64,000 bases of DNA, taken from NCBI RefSeq assembly GCF_024703995.1, contig NZ_JAMXQV010000014.1, positions 124,001 through 188,000 on the forward strand. Direction: 5' to 3'. The translations under genes and the position numbers were made by a program. The notes below the pieces were generated by a model. It saw nothing but the letters and a program-made list of their open reading frames with translations. It was not told where the DNA came from and ran no database searches. This document shows, piece after piece, positions 1 to 7,771 of the stretch (the stretch's first letter is position 1; each line of letters begins with the position of its first letter). Source of the stretch: Amycolatopsis iheyensis (lineage in GTDB: Bacteria; Actinomycetota; Actinomycetes; Mycobacteriales; Pseudonocardiaceae).

Positions 1-1
1 G

Positions 2-283
2 CCCGTGGACGCCGCCGCCTACCGGATCCTGCAGGAGTCGCTGACCAACGTCGTGCGGCACGCCGACCAGCCGAACCACGTCGACGTCCGATTCGAACGG
101 AAACCCGGCACTTTCGTCATGAAAGTGCGCGACGACGGCCGCGGCACCGCCCAGCCGACGCCCGGCCACGGCCTGCGGGGCATGTGCGAACGCGCCGCCG
201 CGCTCGGCGGGCAGTGCACCGCCGGGCCGGTCGACGGCGGGTTCGAAGTGCGCGTCGAGCTACCGATCGAGGGGGAAGCATGA
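2..283 (+). CDS. Sensor histidine kinase, C-terminal part (NarL/DesK type)
   Basis: This is the 3' end of a two-component sensor kinase; the 5' part lies outside the window. What remains is the ATP-binding HATPase domain: an N-box (ESLTNVVRHA), a G1 box (DDGRGT) and a G2 region (GHGLRGMCERAAALGG), the arrangement of HisKA_3-type kinases that pair with LuxR-type regulators. Its stop overlaps the start of the next gene (ATGA at 280-283), so the two are translationally coupled and form a cognate pair. The input signal cannot be inferred because the sensor region is missing. Confidence 0.93.
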   Translation, partial: PVDAAAYRILQESLTNVVRHADQPNHVDVRFERKPGTFVMKVRDDGRGTAQPTPGHGLRGMCERAAALGGQCTAGPVDGGFEVRVELPIEGEA

Positions 284-948
284 TCCGCGTCCTGCTGGCC
301 GACGACCAAGTGCTGGTCCGCGCCGGGTTCCGCGTGCTGCTGGAGACCGAAGACGGCTTCGAGGTCGTCGGCGAGGCCGGCGACGGCGAGCAGGCCGTCG
401 CCGGCGCGGTCGAGCACCGGCCGGACATCGTCGTGATGGACGTCCGGATGCCCGGCGTCGACGGCCTCGAAGCCACCCGCCGGATCACCGCGAACCCCGA
501 CCTCGCCGGGACGAAGGTGCTGGTCCTGACCACCTTCGACGTCGACGAGTACGTCTACGAGGCCCTGCGCGCGGGCGCCAGCGGGTTCCTGCTGAAGGAC
601 ACCGAGCCGGTCGAGCTGCTGCGTGCGCTGCGGGTCGTGGCGAGCGGCGAGGCCCTGCTGGCGCCGACGGTCACGCGCCGGCTGATCCAGGAGTTCGTCG
701 GCCGGCCGGAGAACCGGCGCATCGACACCAGCGCCGTCCGCGAGATCACCGACCGCGAGCGTGAGGTCCTCGGCCTGGTCGCGGGCGGCATGTCGAACGA
801 CGAAATCGCCGCCCACCTGGTGATTTCGACGGCGACGGCGCGCACCCACGTCAGCCGGATCATGACGAAGATCGGGGCCCGGGACCGCGCTCAGCTGGTG
901 GTGCTCGCCTACGAGTCGGGGCTGGTCACGCCGCGTCGCCCCGCCTGA
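280..948 (+). CDS. LuxR/NarL-family response regulator
   Basis: This 222-residue regulator has an N-terminal receiver domain (ADD acidic pocket near residues 7-9, phospho-acceptor Asp in VVMDVRMPG near residue 54, switch Thr in LVLTTFD, Lys in LLKDTEP) and a C-terminal LuxR-type HTH (ITDREREVLGLVAGGMSNDEIA). Length and order are normal for the NarL family. The ATG at 280 is chosen because it gives a 4-nt overlap with the kinase stop and starts directly at the receiver fold. Target genes are unknown; the adjacent polysaccharide locus is a candidate only by proximity. Confidence 0.95.
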   Translation: MIRVLLADDQVLVRAGFRVLLETEDGFEVVGEAGDGEQAVAGAVEHRPDIVVMDVRMPGVDGLEATRRITANPDLAGTKVLVLTTFDVDEYVYEALRAGASGFLLKDTEPVELLRALRVVASGEALLAPTVTRRLIQEFVGRPENRRIDTSAVREITDREREVLGLVAGGMSNDEIAAHLVISTATARTHVSRIMTKIGARDRAQLVVLAYESGLVTPRRPA

Positions 949-1021
949 CCCGGCGGACCACCCGCACGGCGCGGACCAGGAACACGAGCGCGAGGACGCT
1001 GACCAGGCAGATCCAGATCAC
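926..1021 (-). CDS. Putative 31-residue single-pass membrane peptide
   Basis: A short reverse-strand frame starts with GTG at 1021 behind a strong ribosome binding site (GAGGAGG, 4 nt spacing). It encodes one hydrophobic helix (WICLVSVLALVFLV) followed by a strongly basic tail (RAVRVVRRVRRGD). Its end overlaps the response regulator gene tail to tail by 23 nt. The ribosome binding site and the membrane-anchor-plus-basic-tail design favour a real small protein, but no family is recognised and the frame is short enough to occur by chance. Confidence 0.42.
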   Translation of the reverse strand: MIWICLVSVLALVFLVRAVRVVRRVRRGDAA

Positions 1022-1145
1022 GGGGCCTCCTCTCCCGGCCGATGCTCTGCTCAGAAGGCGTCCGAGGGTGGGACCGCGTTCACCGACACGGCGGAAGTCA
1101 CACCTTCGGGCTAAGTCGATGTGGCTTCCCGGCTATCCTCAGCGG

Positions 1146-2141
1146 GTGCGTCGTGCGTTGATCACCGGAATCACCGGTCAGGATGGGCAATACCTCGCCG
1201 AGCTGCTCCACGAGCAGCAGTACGAGGTCTTCGGCCTGGTCAAGGGGCAGAACAACCCCCGGATCGACATGATCCGCACGGAGTACCCGTTCGTCGAGAT
1301 CGTCGAGGGCGACCTGCAGGACCTCTCCAGCCTGGTCGGCGTCCTGGAACAGGTGCAGCCCGACGAGGTCTACAACCTGGGCGCGATCTCCTTCGTCGCG
1401 CTGAGCTTCAAGCAGGCCGAGCTCACCGCGAACGTCACCGGGCTCGGGGTGCTGCGGCTGCTCGACGCGGTCCGCATGGTCGGCGGCAGCCAGAACAACC
1501 CGATCCGCTTCTACCAGGCGTCGAGCTCGGAGATGTTCGGCAAGGTCCGCGAGTCGCCGCAGACCGAGGAGACGCCGTTCTACCCGCGCTCGCCCTACGG
1601 CGTGGCGAAGGTGTTCGGGCACGACATCACGGTCAACTACCGCGACAGCTACGGCCTCTTCGCCTGCTCGGGCATCCTCTTCAACCACGAGAGCCCGCGT
1701 CGCGGCATCGAGTTCGTCACCCGCAAGGTCACCAACGCCGTCGCGCGGATCAAGCTGGGCCTGCAGGAAAACCTGATGCTCGGCAACCTCGACCCGCGCC
1801 GCGACTGGGGCTTCGCCGGCGACTACGTCCGCGCGATGTGGCAGATGCTGCAGCAGGACGAGCCGGGCGACTACGTCGTCGCGACCGGTCGCACGCACAG
1901 CGTCCGGAACTTCGTCGACCTCGCGTTCAAGCACGCCGGGATCGACGACTGGGAGCGGTTCGTCCAGCAGGACCCGCGGTTCTTCCGGCCGGCCGAGGTC
2001 GACCTCCTGGTCGGCGACGCCACCAAGGCGCACACCGAGCTCGGCTGGAAGCCGGAGGTCGGCTTCGAGGACCTGGTCGCCATGATGGTCGACCACGACC
2101 TGCACCTCGAAGCCAAGAAGGCCGGGATCTCGCTCCCGTGA
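1146..2141 (+). CDS. gmd: GDP-mannose 4,6-dehydratase
   Basis: This 331-residue SDR-superfamily enzyme converts GDP-D-mannose to GDP-4-keto-6-deoxy-D-mannose, precursor of GDP-linked 6-deoxysugars such as rhamnose, fucose or talose. The NAD(P)-binding motif GITGQDG lies at residues 8-14, the SSSEMFG active-site segment near 125, and the catalytic YGVAK (Tyr151) follows. Arg residues of the nucleotide-sugar pocket are visible in NHESPRRG and DPRRDWG. The GTG at 1146 is chosen because it places the Rossmann motif at the N-terminus; upstream codons show no homology. The stop overlaps the next start (GTGA at 2138-2141). It probably supplies sugar for the polysaccharide made by this locus. Confidence 0.95.
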   Translation: MRRALITGITGQDGQYLAELLHEQQYEVFGLVKGQNNPRIDMIRTEYPFVEIVEGDLQDLSSLVGVLEQVQPDEVYNLGAISFVALSFKQAELTANVTGLGVLRLLDAVRMVGGSQNNPIRFYQASSSEMFGKVRESPQTEETPFYPRSPYGVAKVFGHDITVNYRDSYGLFACSGILFNHESPRRGIEFVTRKVTNAVARIKLGLQENLMLGNLDPRRDWGFAGDYVRAMWQMLQQDEPGDYVVATGRTHSVRNFVDLAFKHAGIDDWERFVQQDPRFFRPAEVDLLVGDATKAHTELGWKPEVGFEDLVAMMVDHDLHLEAKKAGISLP

Positions 2142-3061
2142 TCTCCTACGCGCAGAACGCGGAGGACGTCGTCCTGGCCCGGGTCTTCGCCGGCCAGGCC
2201 AACGGTCGCTATGTCGACTTGGGCGCCGGCTATCCGACGCGCGACTCGGTGACCAAGCACTTCTACGACCTGGGCTGGCGTGGCGTCAACGTCGAGCCGG
2301 AGCCGGCGCTGGCCGACGAGCTCGACCGGGAGCGGCCCGAGGACGTCAACGTCCGCGTCGCCGTCGGGGCCGCGCCCGGCACGACCGTGCTGCACGTCGT
2401 CGACGGCCAGTGGGGCCGCGCGACCGTCGACGACTCGCTCGCCCAGCAGTACAGCGAGGACTGGGCGGTCCGGGACGTCGAGGTCGAGGTCGTCACGCTG
2501 GCCGAGCTGCTCGACCGGCACCCGGGACCCGTCGACTTCCTCAAGGTCGACGTCGAAGGCGCGGAACGCGCGGTGATCGAGGGCGCCGACTGGACCCGGC
2601 ACCGGCCGCGCGTGCTGGTCGTCGAGGCGACCGAGCCCGGTTCGCCGAAGCCCGCCCACGACGAGTGGGAGCCGATGCTGCTGGCCGCGGGCTACCGCTG
2701 TGGGCTCTTCGACGGCCTCAACCGCTTCTACGCCCCGGCCGAGGACTCCGACGCGCTCGCGGCGTTGGCCGCGCCCGCGAACGTCTTCGACGACTACGAG
2801 CGCTACGCGGCGTTCGAGATCCGCGAGGAGCGGGACCAGCTGCGTCAGGCCCGGCCGTCCGAAGTCGCCTACATCCGGCGGCTAGAAGAGACGGTGGAAG
2901 CGGCGCAACAGGCCCGTGGCGAGCTGGGTGCGCAGCTGGACGCCGCCCAGCGGGAGCTCGCGCAGGCCCGCCGGACGGCCGAGGAGCACCGCCGCCGTGC
3001 GGCCGCGCTCGAACACCGCGTCGCCGAGCTGGAAGCCCAGCCCGGCGTCCGCCGCTACTGA
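2138..3061 (+). CDS. FkbM-family methyltransferase with C-terminal coiled coil
   Basis: A 307-residue SAM-dependent methyltransferase. The N-terminal 210 residues match the FkbM O-methyltransferase fold: YVDLGAGYP as motif I, VEPEP as the acidic SAM-ribose contact, and the family signature FLKVDVEGAE. Residues after about 225 form a charged, heptad-like coiled coil (ERDQLRQARP, then AQRELAQARRTAEEHRRR), an added tail probably used for oligomerisation or docking. It is coupled to gmd by a GTGA overlap, so methylation of a deoxysugar or glycan end is likely. It runs tail to tail into the reverse-strand glycosyltransferase with a 7-nt overlap. Confidence 0.88.
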   Translation: MISYAQNAEDVVLARVFAGQANGRYVDLGAGYPTRDSVTKHFYDLGWRGVNVEPEPALADELDRERPEDVNVRVAVGAAPGTTVLHVVDGQWGRATVDDSLAQQYSEDWAVRDVEVEVVTLAELLDRHPGPVDFLKVDVEGAERAVIEGADWTRHRPRVLVVEATEPGSPKPAHDEWEPMLLAAGYRCGLFDGLNRFYAPAEDSDALAALAAPANVFDDYERYAAFEIREERDQLRQARPSEVAYIRRLEETVEAAQQARGELGAQLDAAQRELAQARRTAEEHRRRAAALEHRVAELEAQPGVRRY

Positions 3062-5394
3062 CGTTCGCGCGCGAGCTGCGCCAAGCGGTCCGTCATGACC
3101 TTGCCGACCGCGGCCGGGCTGGACCAGTCGCGGATGGCCTCGATCGCCCGCGCACCCATCGACGCGCGCAGCCGGGGGCTGTCGGCGAGCCGGCGCAGCC
3201 ACTGCGCGGCCTGGTCGAGGTCCGGCTCCGCCCACAGCTGGCCGACCGAGTACCAGTCGCCGAACTCGGCGCCGAAGCGGTGGTCGTGCTTCGAGATCGG
3301 ACGGACGTCGTAGCCGACGACCGCGGCCGAGCCCGGCGGCATGTAGTCGGTGTTGGCGCTGAACCCGGTGGCCACCACGGGTTTGCCCATGGCCATCGCC
3401 TCGGCCATGCCCATCCCGAACCCCTCGGACCGGTGCAGCGACGCATAGATGTCGCAGCTCGCGAGGAGCGTGTCCATGTCGCCGCGGGACATCTCGCGGC
3501 GCAGCAGGATGCCGTCGACGGAGGCGACCGCCGCGGTCAGCGCCGCGTCCAGCTCCGGGAAGCGCTCGAGGTTGTTCACCTTGAGCACCAGGTGGGCTTT
3601 CGTGCCGCGCTCTTCCGGCGGGAACGCGCGGCGGAACGCCTCGACCAGCGCCCACGGGTTCTTCCGCGCGTCGCTCGAAGACGCGCTGAAGGTGTACAGC
3701 ACGATCAGGCCGTCTTCGGGCAGCCCGAGCCGCGCCCGGTCGGGCGTGCTGTCGGGGGCCGGCGGGATCACGCTGGGCACGACGAGGATCGGGATGTCGG
3801 TGACCGTGCGGAAGGCGTCCGAGACGAACGACGACAGCACCCACAGCTCGTCGATGCCGGGCAGGTGCGGCAGCGCGTGCGGCGGGGGTTCGGGAAGTTC
3901 CCACGCCCACAACGCGATCGTGTACCGGTCCAGCGCGTGCTCGGGGATCAGCTGCCACTCGTTGACGTTGACGATCCAGAGGTCGACGTCGAACTCCTTG
4001 CCGCGGCGCAGTGCGGCGATGTCCGGCGGGATTTCGACCGAGCGGTACGGCGCCTGGCTGTTGAACTCGGTGTAGGTGAGGTTCGTGCCCGTGGCGGCGA
4101 GGGCCTGGATGTGCCGCCGCGCCGATTCCGACAACCCCGTGCTGGCGCGGGCGTCGGCGAAGGTGTTCACACCGTCTCGACGCACTTCGGGCGCCGGTTC
4201 GGACAGTGCCGACTCGATGGCCTTCGCGTAACCCTGGGCGGCGATCGGCCAGCTCGCGTTGTCCTGGACCCACTTCCGGGCCAGGTCGCCGGCCGCGCGC
4301 AGCTCCTCCGGCCAGGCCATCCCGCGTTCCAGCAGCCGGTAGAGCCAGGCCGCCTCACCCGCCGGGTCGGTCGGCACGGTCCAGACGAACGCCGGGTCGA
4401 GGTGGCGGTGCTGCGGCAGGTCGCTCGCGATCACCGTCCGCCCCGCGCCGAGGGCCTGCATCATCACCGCGCTGGTCTCGCCGGCGGTCGGCCAGCGGAG
4501 GCTGATCACCGCGTCGGTGGCCAGGATCAGCTCGTCGAACCGGCCTTCGTCCGGCGACAGTTCGATGTGGACGGACCCGGCCGCGCCGCTCTGCTCGATC
4601 ACCTCGCGAAGTTCTTCCAGCAGCCCGGGTTCGCCGGCGTGCCCGGCGACGACGAGCCGCGCGTTCGGCCAGCGGCGGCGCAGCTCGGCGAAGGCCAGCA
4701 CGGCGGCCGGGACGCGCTTGTACCGGACCAGGCTGCCGAACACGCCGAACACGACCTGGTCGTCGGTCCAGCCCAGCTCGGCGCGGATCGCGTCGCGCCG
4801 GGAGCCGTCGAGCAGGGTCGCGCCGAGCGGCACGGCGTGCACCGGGACCTGGGGGTAGCGCGCCTGCAGGAACTTCGCCGTGTGCGGGTCGTGGACGAGC
4901 ACCCCGCGGCTGTTCGCGACGAGCCGGCGTTCCATTGTCAGCGTCGCGTAGTCGAGCGTCTTGACGCCGTCGACCTCGATGGCCGGCATGCCGTGCAGCA
5001 GCGCGGGATCGGTGGAGTGGCCCCAGATCGGGCCGTGCGCGTACCGCACCTCCGCCCGGAACGCGTCACTGGTGTAGCTGCCGAAGTACCCGGCGTGGAA
5101 GTCGACCAGGGCCGGGTCGTGCAGCACGACGACGCCGGGGTTCTCGATGGCCTCGCGGTAGATCTCGCCGTGGACCCCGGCGTGGTTGCCCATGTGGTAG
5201 ACCGGCACGCCGTCACCGGGGTCGTCCGGTTGCCGTAGCTCGACGCCGTCGGGCACGCGCGCCGACGGCGACTCGTGCACCGCGGTGACGTCGACGAGTT
5301 CGGAAAGCGCTTCGAGCAGCCGGTAGCTGTAGTCCGCGATGCCGCTGGTCTGCGGCGGCAGCGGTGTCCACACCGCGGCCCGCGCCCTGCTCAT
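3055..5394 (-). CDS. Tandem two-domain GT4-type glycosyltransferase
   Basis: A 779-residue protein made of two GT-B glycosyltransferase units. Unit 1 (about 1-370) begins TPLPPQTSGIADYSYRLLEAL and contains RYKRVPAAVLAFAELR and the ExxS-type donor loop GETSAVMMQALGAGRTV. Unit 2 (about 385-779) has NVNEWQL, RKNPWALVEAFRRAF and the GT4 nucleotide-sugar signature SEGFGMGMAEAMAMGKPVVA. Two catalytic units in one chain suggest sequential addition of two sugars. The start ATG at 5394 overlaps the stop of the upstream coiled-coil methyltransferase gene (ATGA), so they are cotranslated. Donor and acceptor cannot be read from sequence. Confidence 0.9.
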   Translation of the reverse strand: MSRARAAVWTPLPPQTSGIADYSYRLLEALSELVDVTAVHESPSARVPDGVELRQPDDPGDGVPVYHMGNHAGVHGEIYREAIENPGVVVLHDPALVDFHAGYFGSYTSDAFRAEVRYAHGPIWGHSTDPALLHGMPAIEVDGVKTLDYATLTMERRLVANSRGVLVHDPHTAKFLQARYPQVPVHAVPLGATLLDGSRRDAIRAELGWTDDQVVFGVFGSLVRYKRVPAAVLAFAELRRRWPNARLVVAGHAGEPGLLEELREVIEQSGAAGSVHIELSPDEGRFDELILATDAVISLRWPTAGETSAVMMQALGAGRTVIASDLPQHRHLDPAFVWTVPTDPAGEAAWLYRLLERGMAWPEELRAAGDLARKWVQDNASWPIAAQGYAKAIESALSEPAPEVRRDGVNTFADARASTGLSESARRHIQALAATGTNLTYTEFNSQAPYRSVEIPPDIAALRRGKEFDVDLWIVNVNEWQLIPEHALDRYTIALWAWELPEPPPHALPHLPGIDELWVLSSFVSDAFRTVTDIPILVVPSVIPPAPDSTPDRARLGLPEDGLIVLYTFSASSSDARKNPWALVEAFRRAFPPEERGTKAHLVLKVNNLERFPELDAALTAAVASVDGILLRREMSRGDMDTLLASCDIYASLHRSEGFGMGMAEAMAMGKPVVATGFSANTDYMPPGSAAVVGYDVRPISKHDHRFGAEFGDWYSVGQLWAEPDLDQAAQWLRRLADSPRLRASMGARAIEAIRDWSSPAAVGKVMTDRLAQLARERQ

Positions 5395-6473
5395 CGGCGG
5401 GCGACCAGGCGCAGCCGCTCGCCGAGCCCGTGCGGGGCGTCGACCGAAGCGACCTCGACGTCCGCGAAGCCGGACGCTTCGGCGAGGAACCGCAGGTAGA
5501 CAGCGGGCAATGCCTTGCGCGCGAACGGATCCAGCTTCAGGTCGGCGTCGGACGCCGGCGTCTCGACGACCAGCACGCCACCGGGCTGCAGTGCCGTCGC
5601 GGCGAGGTCGAAGAAGCGCGCGAGGACGTCCGGCGCCAGGCGCTCGGCGTACCGGAACGCCGTCACCGCGCCCAGCGAGCGCGGCGGCCGGGCGGCGAGC
5701 GCGGCCAGCGGCTCGCGGGCCTCGACGTCGAAGCCGAGTCCGGCGCAGTGCTTCCGGACCAGCGCGTTGTCCGAGGCCGTCGTGAACGGCAACCCGGCCG
5801 AGCGCAGGACTTCCAGCCACTCGCCGCGGGCGGGCGCGACGTCGAAGACCGGGCCGGTGACGAGCGGCAGGTAAGCGCGGCGAGCTTCGCGGACGTGGTC
5901 CGCGGGACCGTCGAGCAGCTCGATCAGCGCCAGCTCCAGGAAGGACTCCCGGTCGGCGGCTTCGACTTCGGCGGGCTCCGCCCCGGCGCGGACGCGGTCG
6001 AGCGCGAGGTCCAGCTGCGCGTGCCGGAGCCGGACGTCGGTGGCCGCCGACGTCAGCGCGGCGACCTGCGTCTCGAGGGCCTTCAGCCGCTGCTCGACGT
6101 CGTCGCCGGTCTCGGCGCTTTCCGCGTGGCGCAACCGGAGCTCGCTCAGCTGCGACTCGACCCGGCCCAGCCCGGAGTACAGCCGCTGGTTGAGCCCGGC
6201 GGTCATCGTCTGGTCGTGCCGGCGCAGCTGCTCGATCTCGTGGACCAGCTCGGAGTGCCGCACGAGCCGGCCTTCGCCGCCCTGGGTCTGCTGGTGGACG
6301 GCGTCGAGCGCGTCGCGGATCGCCAGGTTGGCCTCGATCTGCCACTTCACCTGACGCTTCCACAGGAACTTCAGGGCCAGCCGGCCCAGCACGTCGCTCT
6401 TGCGCAGCGGCAGGTGCAGCTCGCGGTGTTCGTCGAGGCGGGCCAGTGCGGCGGCCACGCGGTCAGCAGGCAT
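5391..6473 (-). CDS. Coiled-coil methyltransferase-like protein with degenerate SAM motif
   Basis: A 360-residue protein. Residues 1-190 are helical and charged with coiled-coil character (LNQRLYSGLGRVESQLSELR, VEQRLKALETQVAALT). Residues 195-360 resemble class I methyltransferases found in O-antigen and glycan-capping loci: FDVAPARGEWLEVL stands where the family usually has DVGCGRGE, followed by GAVTAFRYAERLAPDVL and ALQPGGVLVVETP. The Gly-x-Gly loop that holds SAM is replaced by APA, so activity is doubtful; it may be a chain-length or scaffold protein. It is coupled by ATGA overlap to the tandem glycosyltransferase. Confidence 0.75.
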   Translation of the reverse strand: MPADRVAAALARLDEHRELHLPLRKSDVLGRLALKFLWKRQVKWQIEANLAIRDALDAVHQQTQGGEGRLVRHSELVHEIEQLRRHDQTMTAGLNQRLYSGLGRVESQLSELRLRHAESAETGDDVEQRLKALETQVAALTSAATDVRLRHAQLDLALDRVRAGAEPAEVEAADRESFLELALIELLDGPADHVREARRAYLPLVTGPVFDVAPARGEWLEVLRSAGLPFTTASDNALVRKHCAGLGFDVEAREPLAALAARPPRSLGAVTAFRYAERLAPDVLARFFDLAATALQPGGVLVVETPASDADLKLDPFARKALPAVYLRFLAEASGFADVEVASVDAPHGLGERLRLVARR

Positions 6474-6493
6474 TTCGGGTTCCCCGGTCCGGT

Positions 6494-7771
6494 CTATGGG
6501 TTGAGCTTGCGCGAGACGTTCTTCTGCACGGCCGGCGACAGCAGCGAGACCGAGCCGGAGGTGAACCCGCGCTCGGTCAGCTCGAGCACCACGACGTCAC
6601 TGCGCTGAAGCAGGTTCGCGATCTCCTCGCCGCTGTCGTGGTCGGCCGTGCTCGTGTGGAGCGCGGTCAGGTCGCCGAACGACGCGGCGAGGTAGGGCAG
6701 GGCCCGGATGGTGAACGAGTCGCCGATCCAGGCCGTGCGCAGGCCGTAGGTGCCGTCGCCGCTCGTGCTGTCGGTGTGCACCGGCGTGACGTAGTCACTC
6801 GGCATCGTGCGGGTCCGGTCGGTCCTGCCGTCGGGCATCAGCGCGTAGTGCGTGCCCGAGGTGACGCCGGTCTTGCCGATCAACGGCGGCAGGTCGGCCG
6901 GCAGCTGCCAGTCGGCCTTCGGCTGCAGCCGCCAGCTCTTGCTGATGCCCGGCCGCAGCTTCTCGGCGACGGCGCGGACCGCGGTGATCGCGCCTTCGTC
7001 ACCCCAGTGCGCGTCCTGCGGGCCGTAGAGCGGCTCACCCTTGCGGTTCGCCCAGTCCTGCATGCCGCCGCGGACGTCGAGCATGAAGTTCTCGCCGTCC
7101 ACCCGGCGCCAGAAGTCGTCGGCGACCTTCTGGCGGCAGTCCTTGCCCAGGTAGTTGTCGGGCAGGTGCTGCGGGACCATGCCGATCTTGTCCGGCGCGA
7201 CGACGACCACGAACTGCCGGCCGGACGCCTCGACCGTGTCGCGGAAGCTGCGCAGCCGGGCGAACGTCGTGTCGAGGTCGACCGCCTGAACGCAGTGGCT
7301 GGTGGCCTCGTCGCCGAGGTAGAGCCAGCCGTCCTTGCCCTCGATGACGTCGGGGAACTGGCGCGGGTCCATCTTCGTGGGCGCGGTGTCGGCGGGCACC
7401 TGCAGCGGGCCCTGCTGGTTTTCCTGGTGCAGTGGCGGCGGTTCGCCGAACACGCCGCGGCTGATGCCGTCGGCGGCGTGCACCGCCTGCTCGCGGAACA
7501 CCAGGTGGTCGGTCGTCCAGGCGCTGAGCTGCGTGAAGAACGACCAGCCCTGGCCGATGCTCGGGAACGGCGTCAGCTTGCGGTTCTCGAACTCCGACGG
7601 CCGCGCGCCGAGGATCGCCGACAGGGCCGGCGTGGCGAAGAAGATCGTCGCGCACAACAACGCGGCCAGCTGCTTGCGGCCGTGGCGCGGCCGGTACAAC
7701 GCGTGCTCGCGGGGGAGGAACGCCTCGTAGACGGGCGGCAGCGTGGGCTTCGGGCCTTCGGTGCGCGTCAC
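6494..7771 (-). CDS. AlgX/AlgJ-like SGNH membrane protein, probable sugar O-acetyl transfer
   Basis: A 425-residue protein with one N-terminal membrane anchor (about 33-52, AALLCATIFFATPALSAILG) and a large outer domain. Features of the AlgX/AlgJ SGNH group are visible: FENRKLTPFPS, GKDGWLYLGDE, the DxHW catalytic pair in PQDAHWGDEG, and the nucleophile motif WIGDSFT. In alginate and related systems these proteins O-acetylate exported polysaccharide. The GTG at 7771 is chosen because it overlaps the upstream glycosyltransferase stop (GTGA at 7768-7771). This places acyl modification in the same transcript as glycan assembly. Confidence 0.8.
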   Translation of the reverse strand: MTRTEGPKPTLPPVYEAFLPREHALYRPRHGRKQLAALLCATIFFATPALSAILGARPSEFENRKLTPFPSIGQGWSFFTQLSAWTTDHLVFREQAVHAADGISRGVFGEPPPLHQENQQGPLQVPADTAPTKMDPRQFPDVIEGKDGWLYLGDEATSHCVQAVDLDTTFARLRSFRDTVEASGRQFVVVVAPDKIGMVPQHLPDNYLGKDCRQKVADDFWRRVDGENFMLDVRGGMQDWANRKGEPLYGPQDAHWGDEGAITAVRAVAEKLRPGISKSWRLQPKADWQLPADLPPLIGKTGVTSGTHYALMPDGRTDRTRTMPSDYVTPVHTDSTSGDGTYGLRTAWIGDSFTIRALPYLAASFGDLTALHTSTADHDSGEEIANLLQRSDVVVLELTERGFTSGSVSLLSPAVQKNVSRKLNP

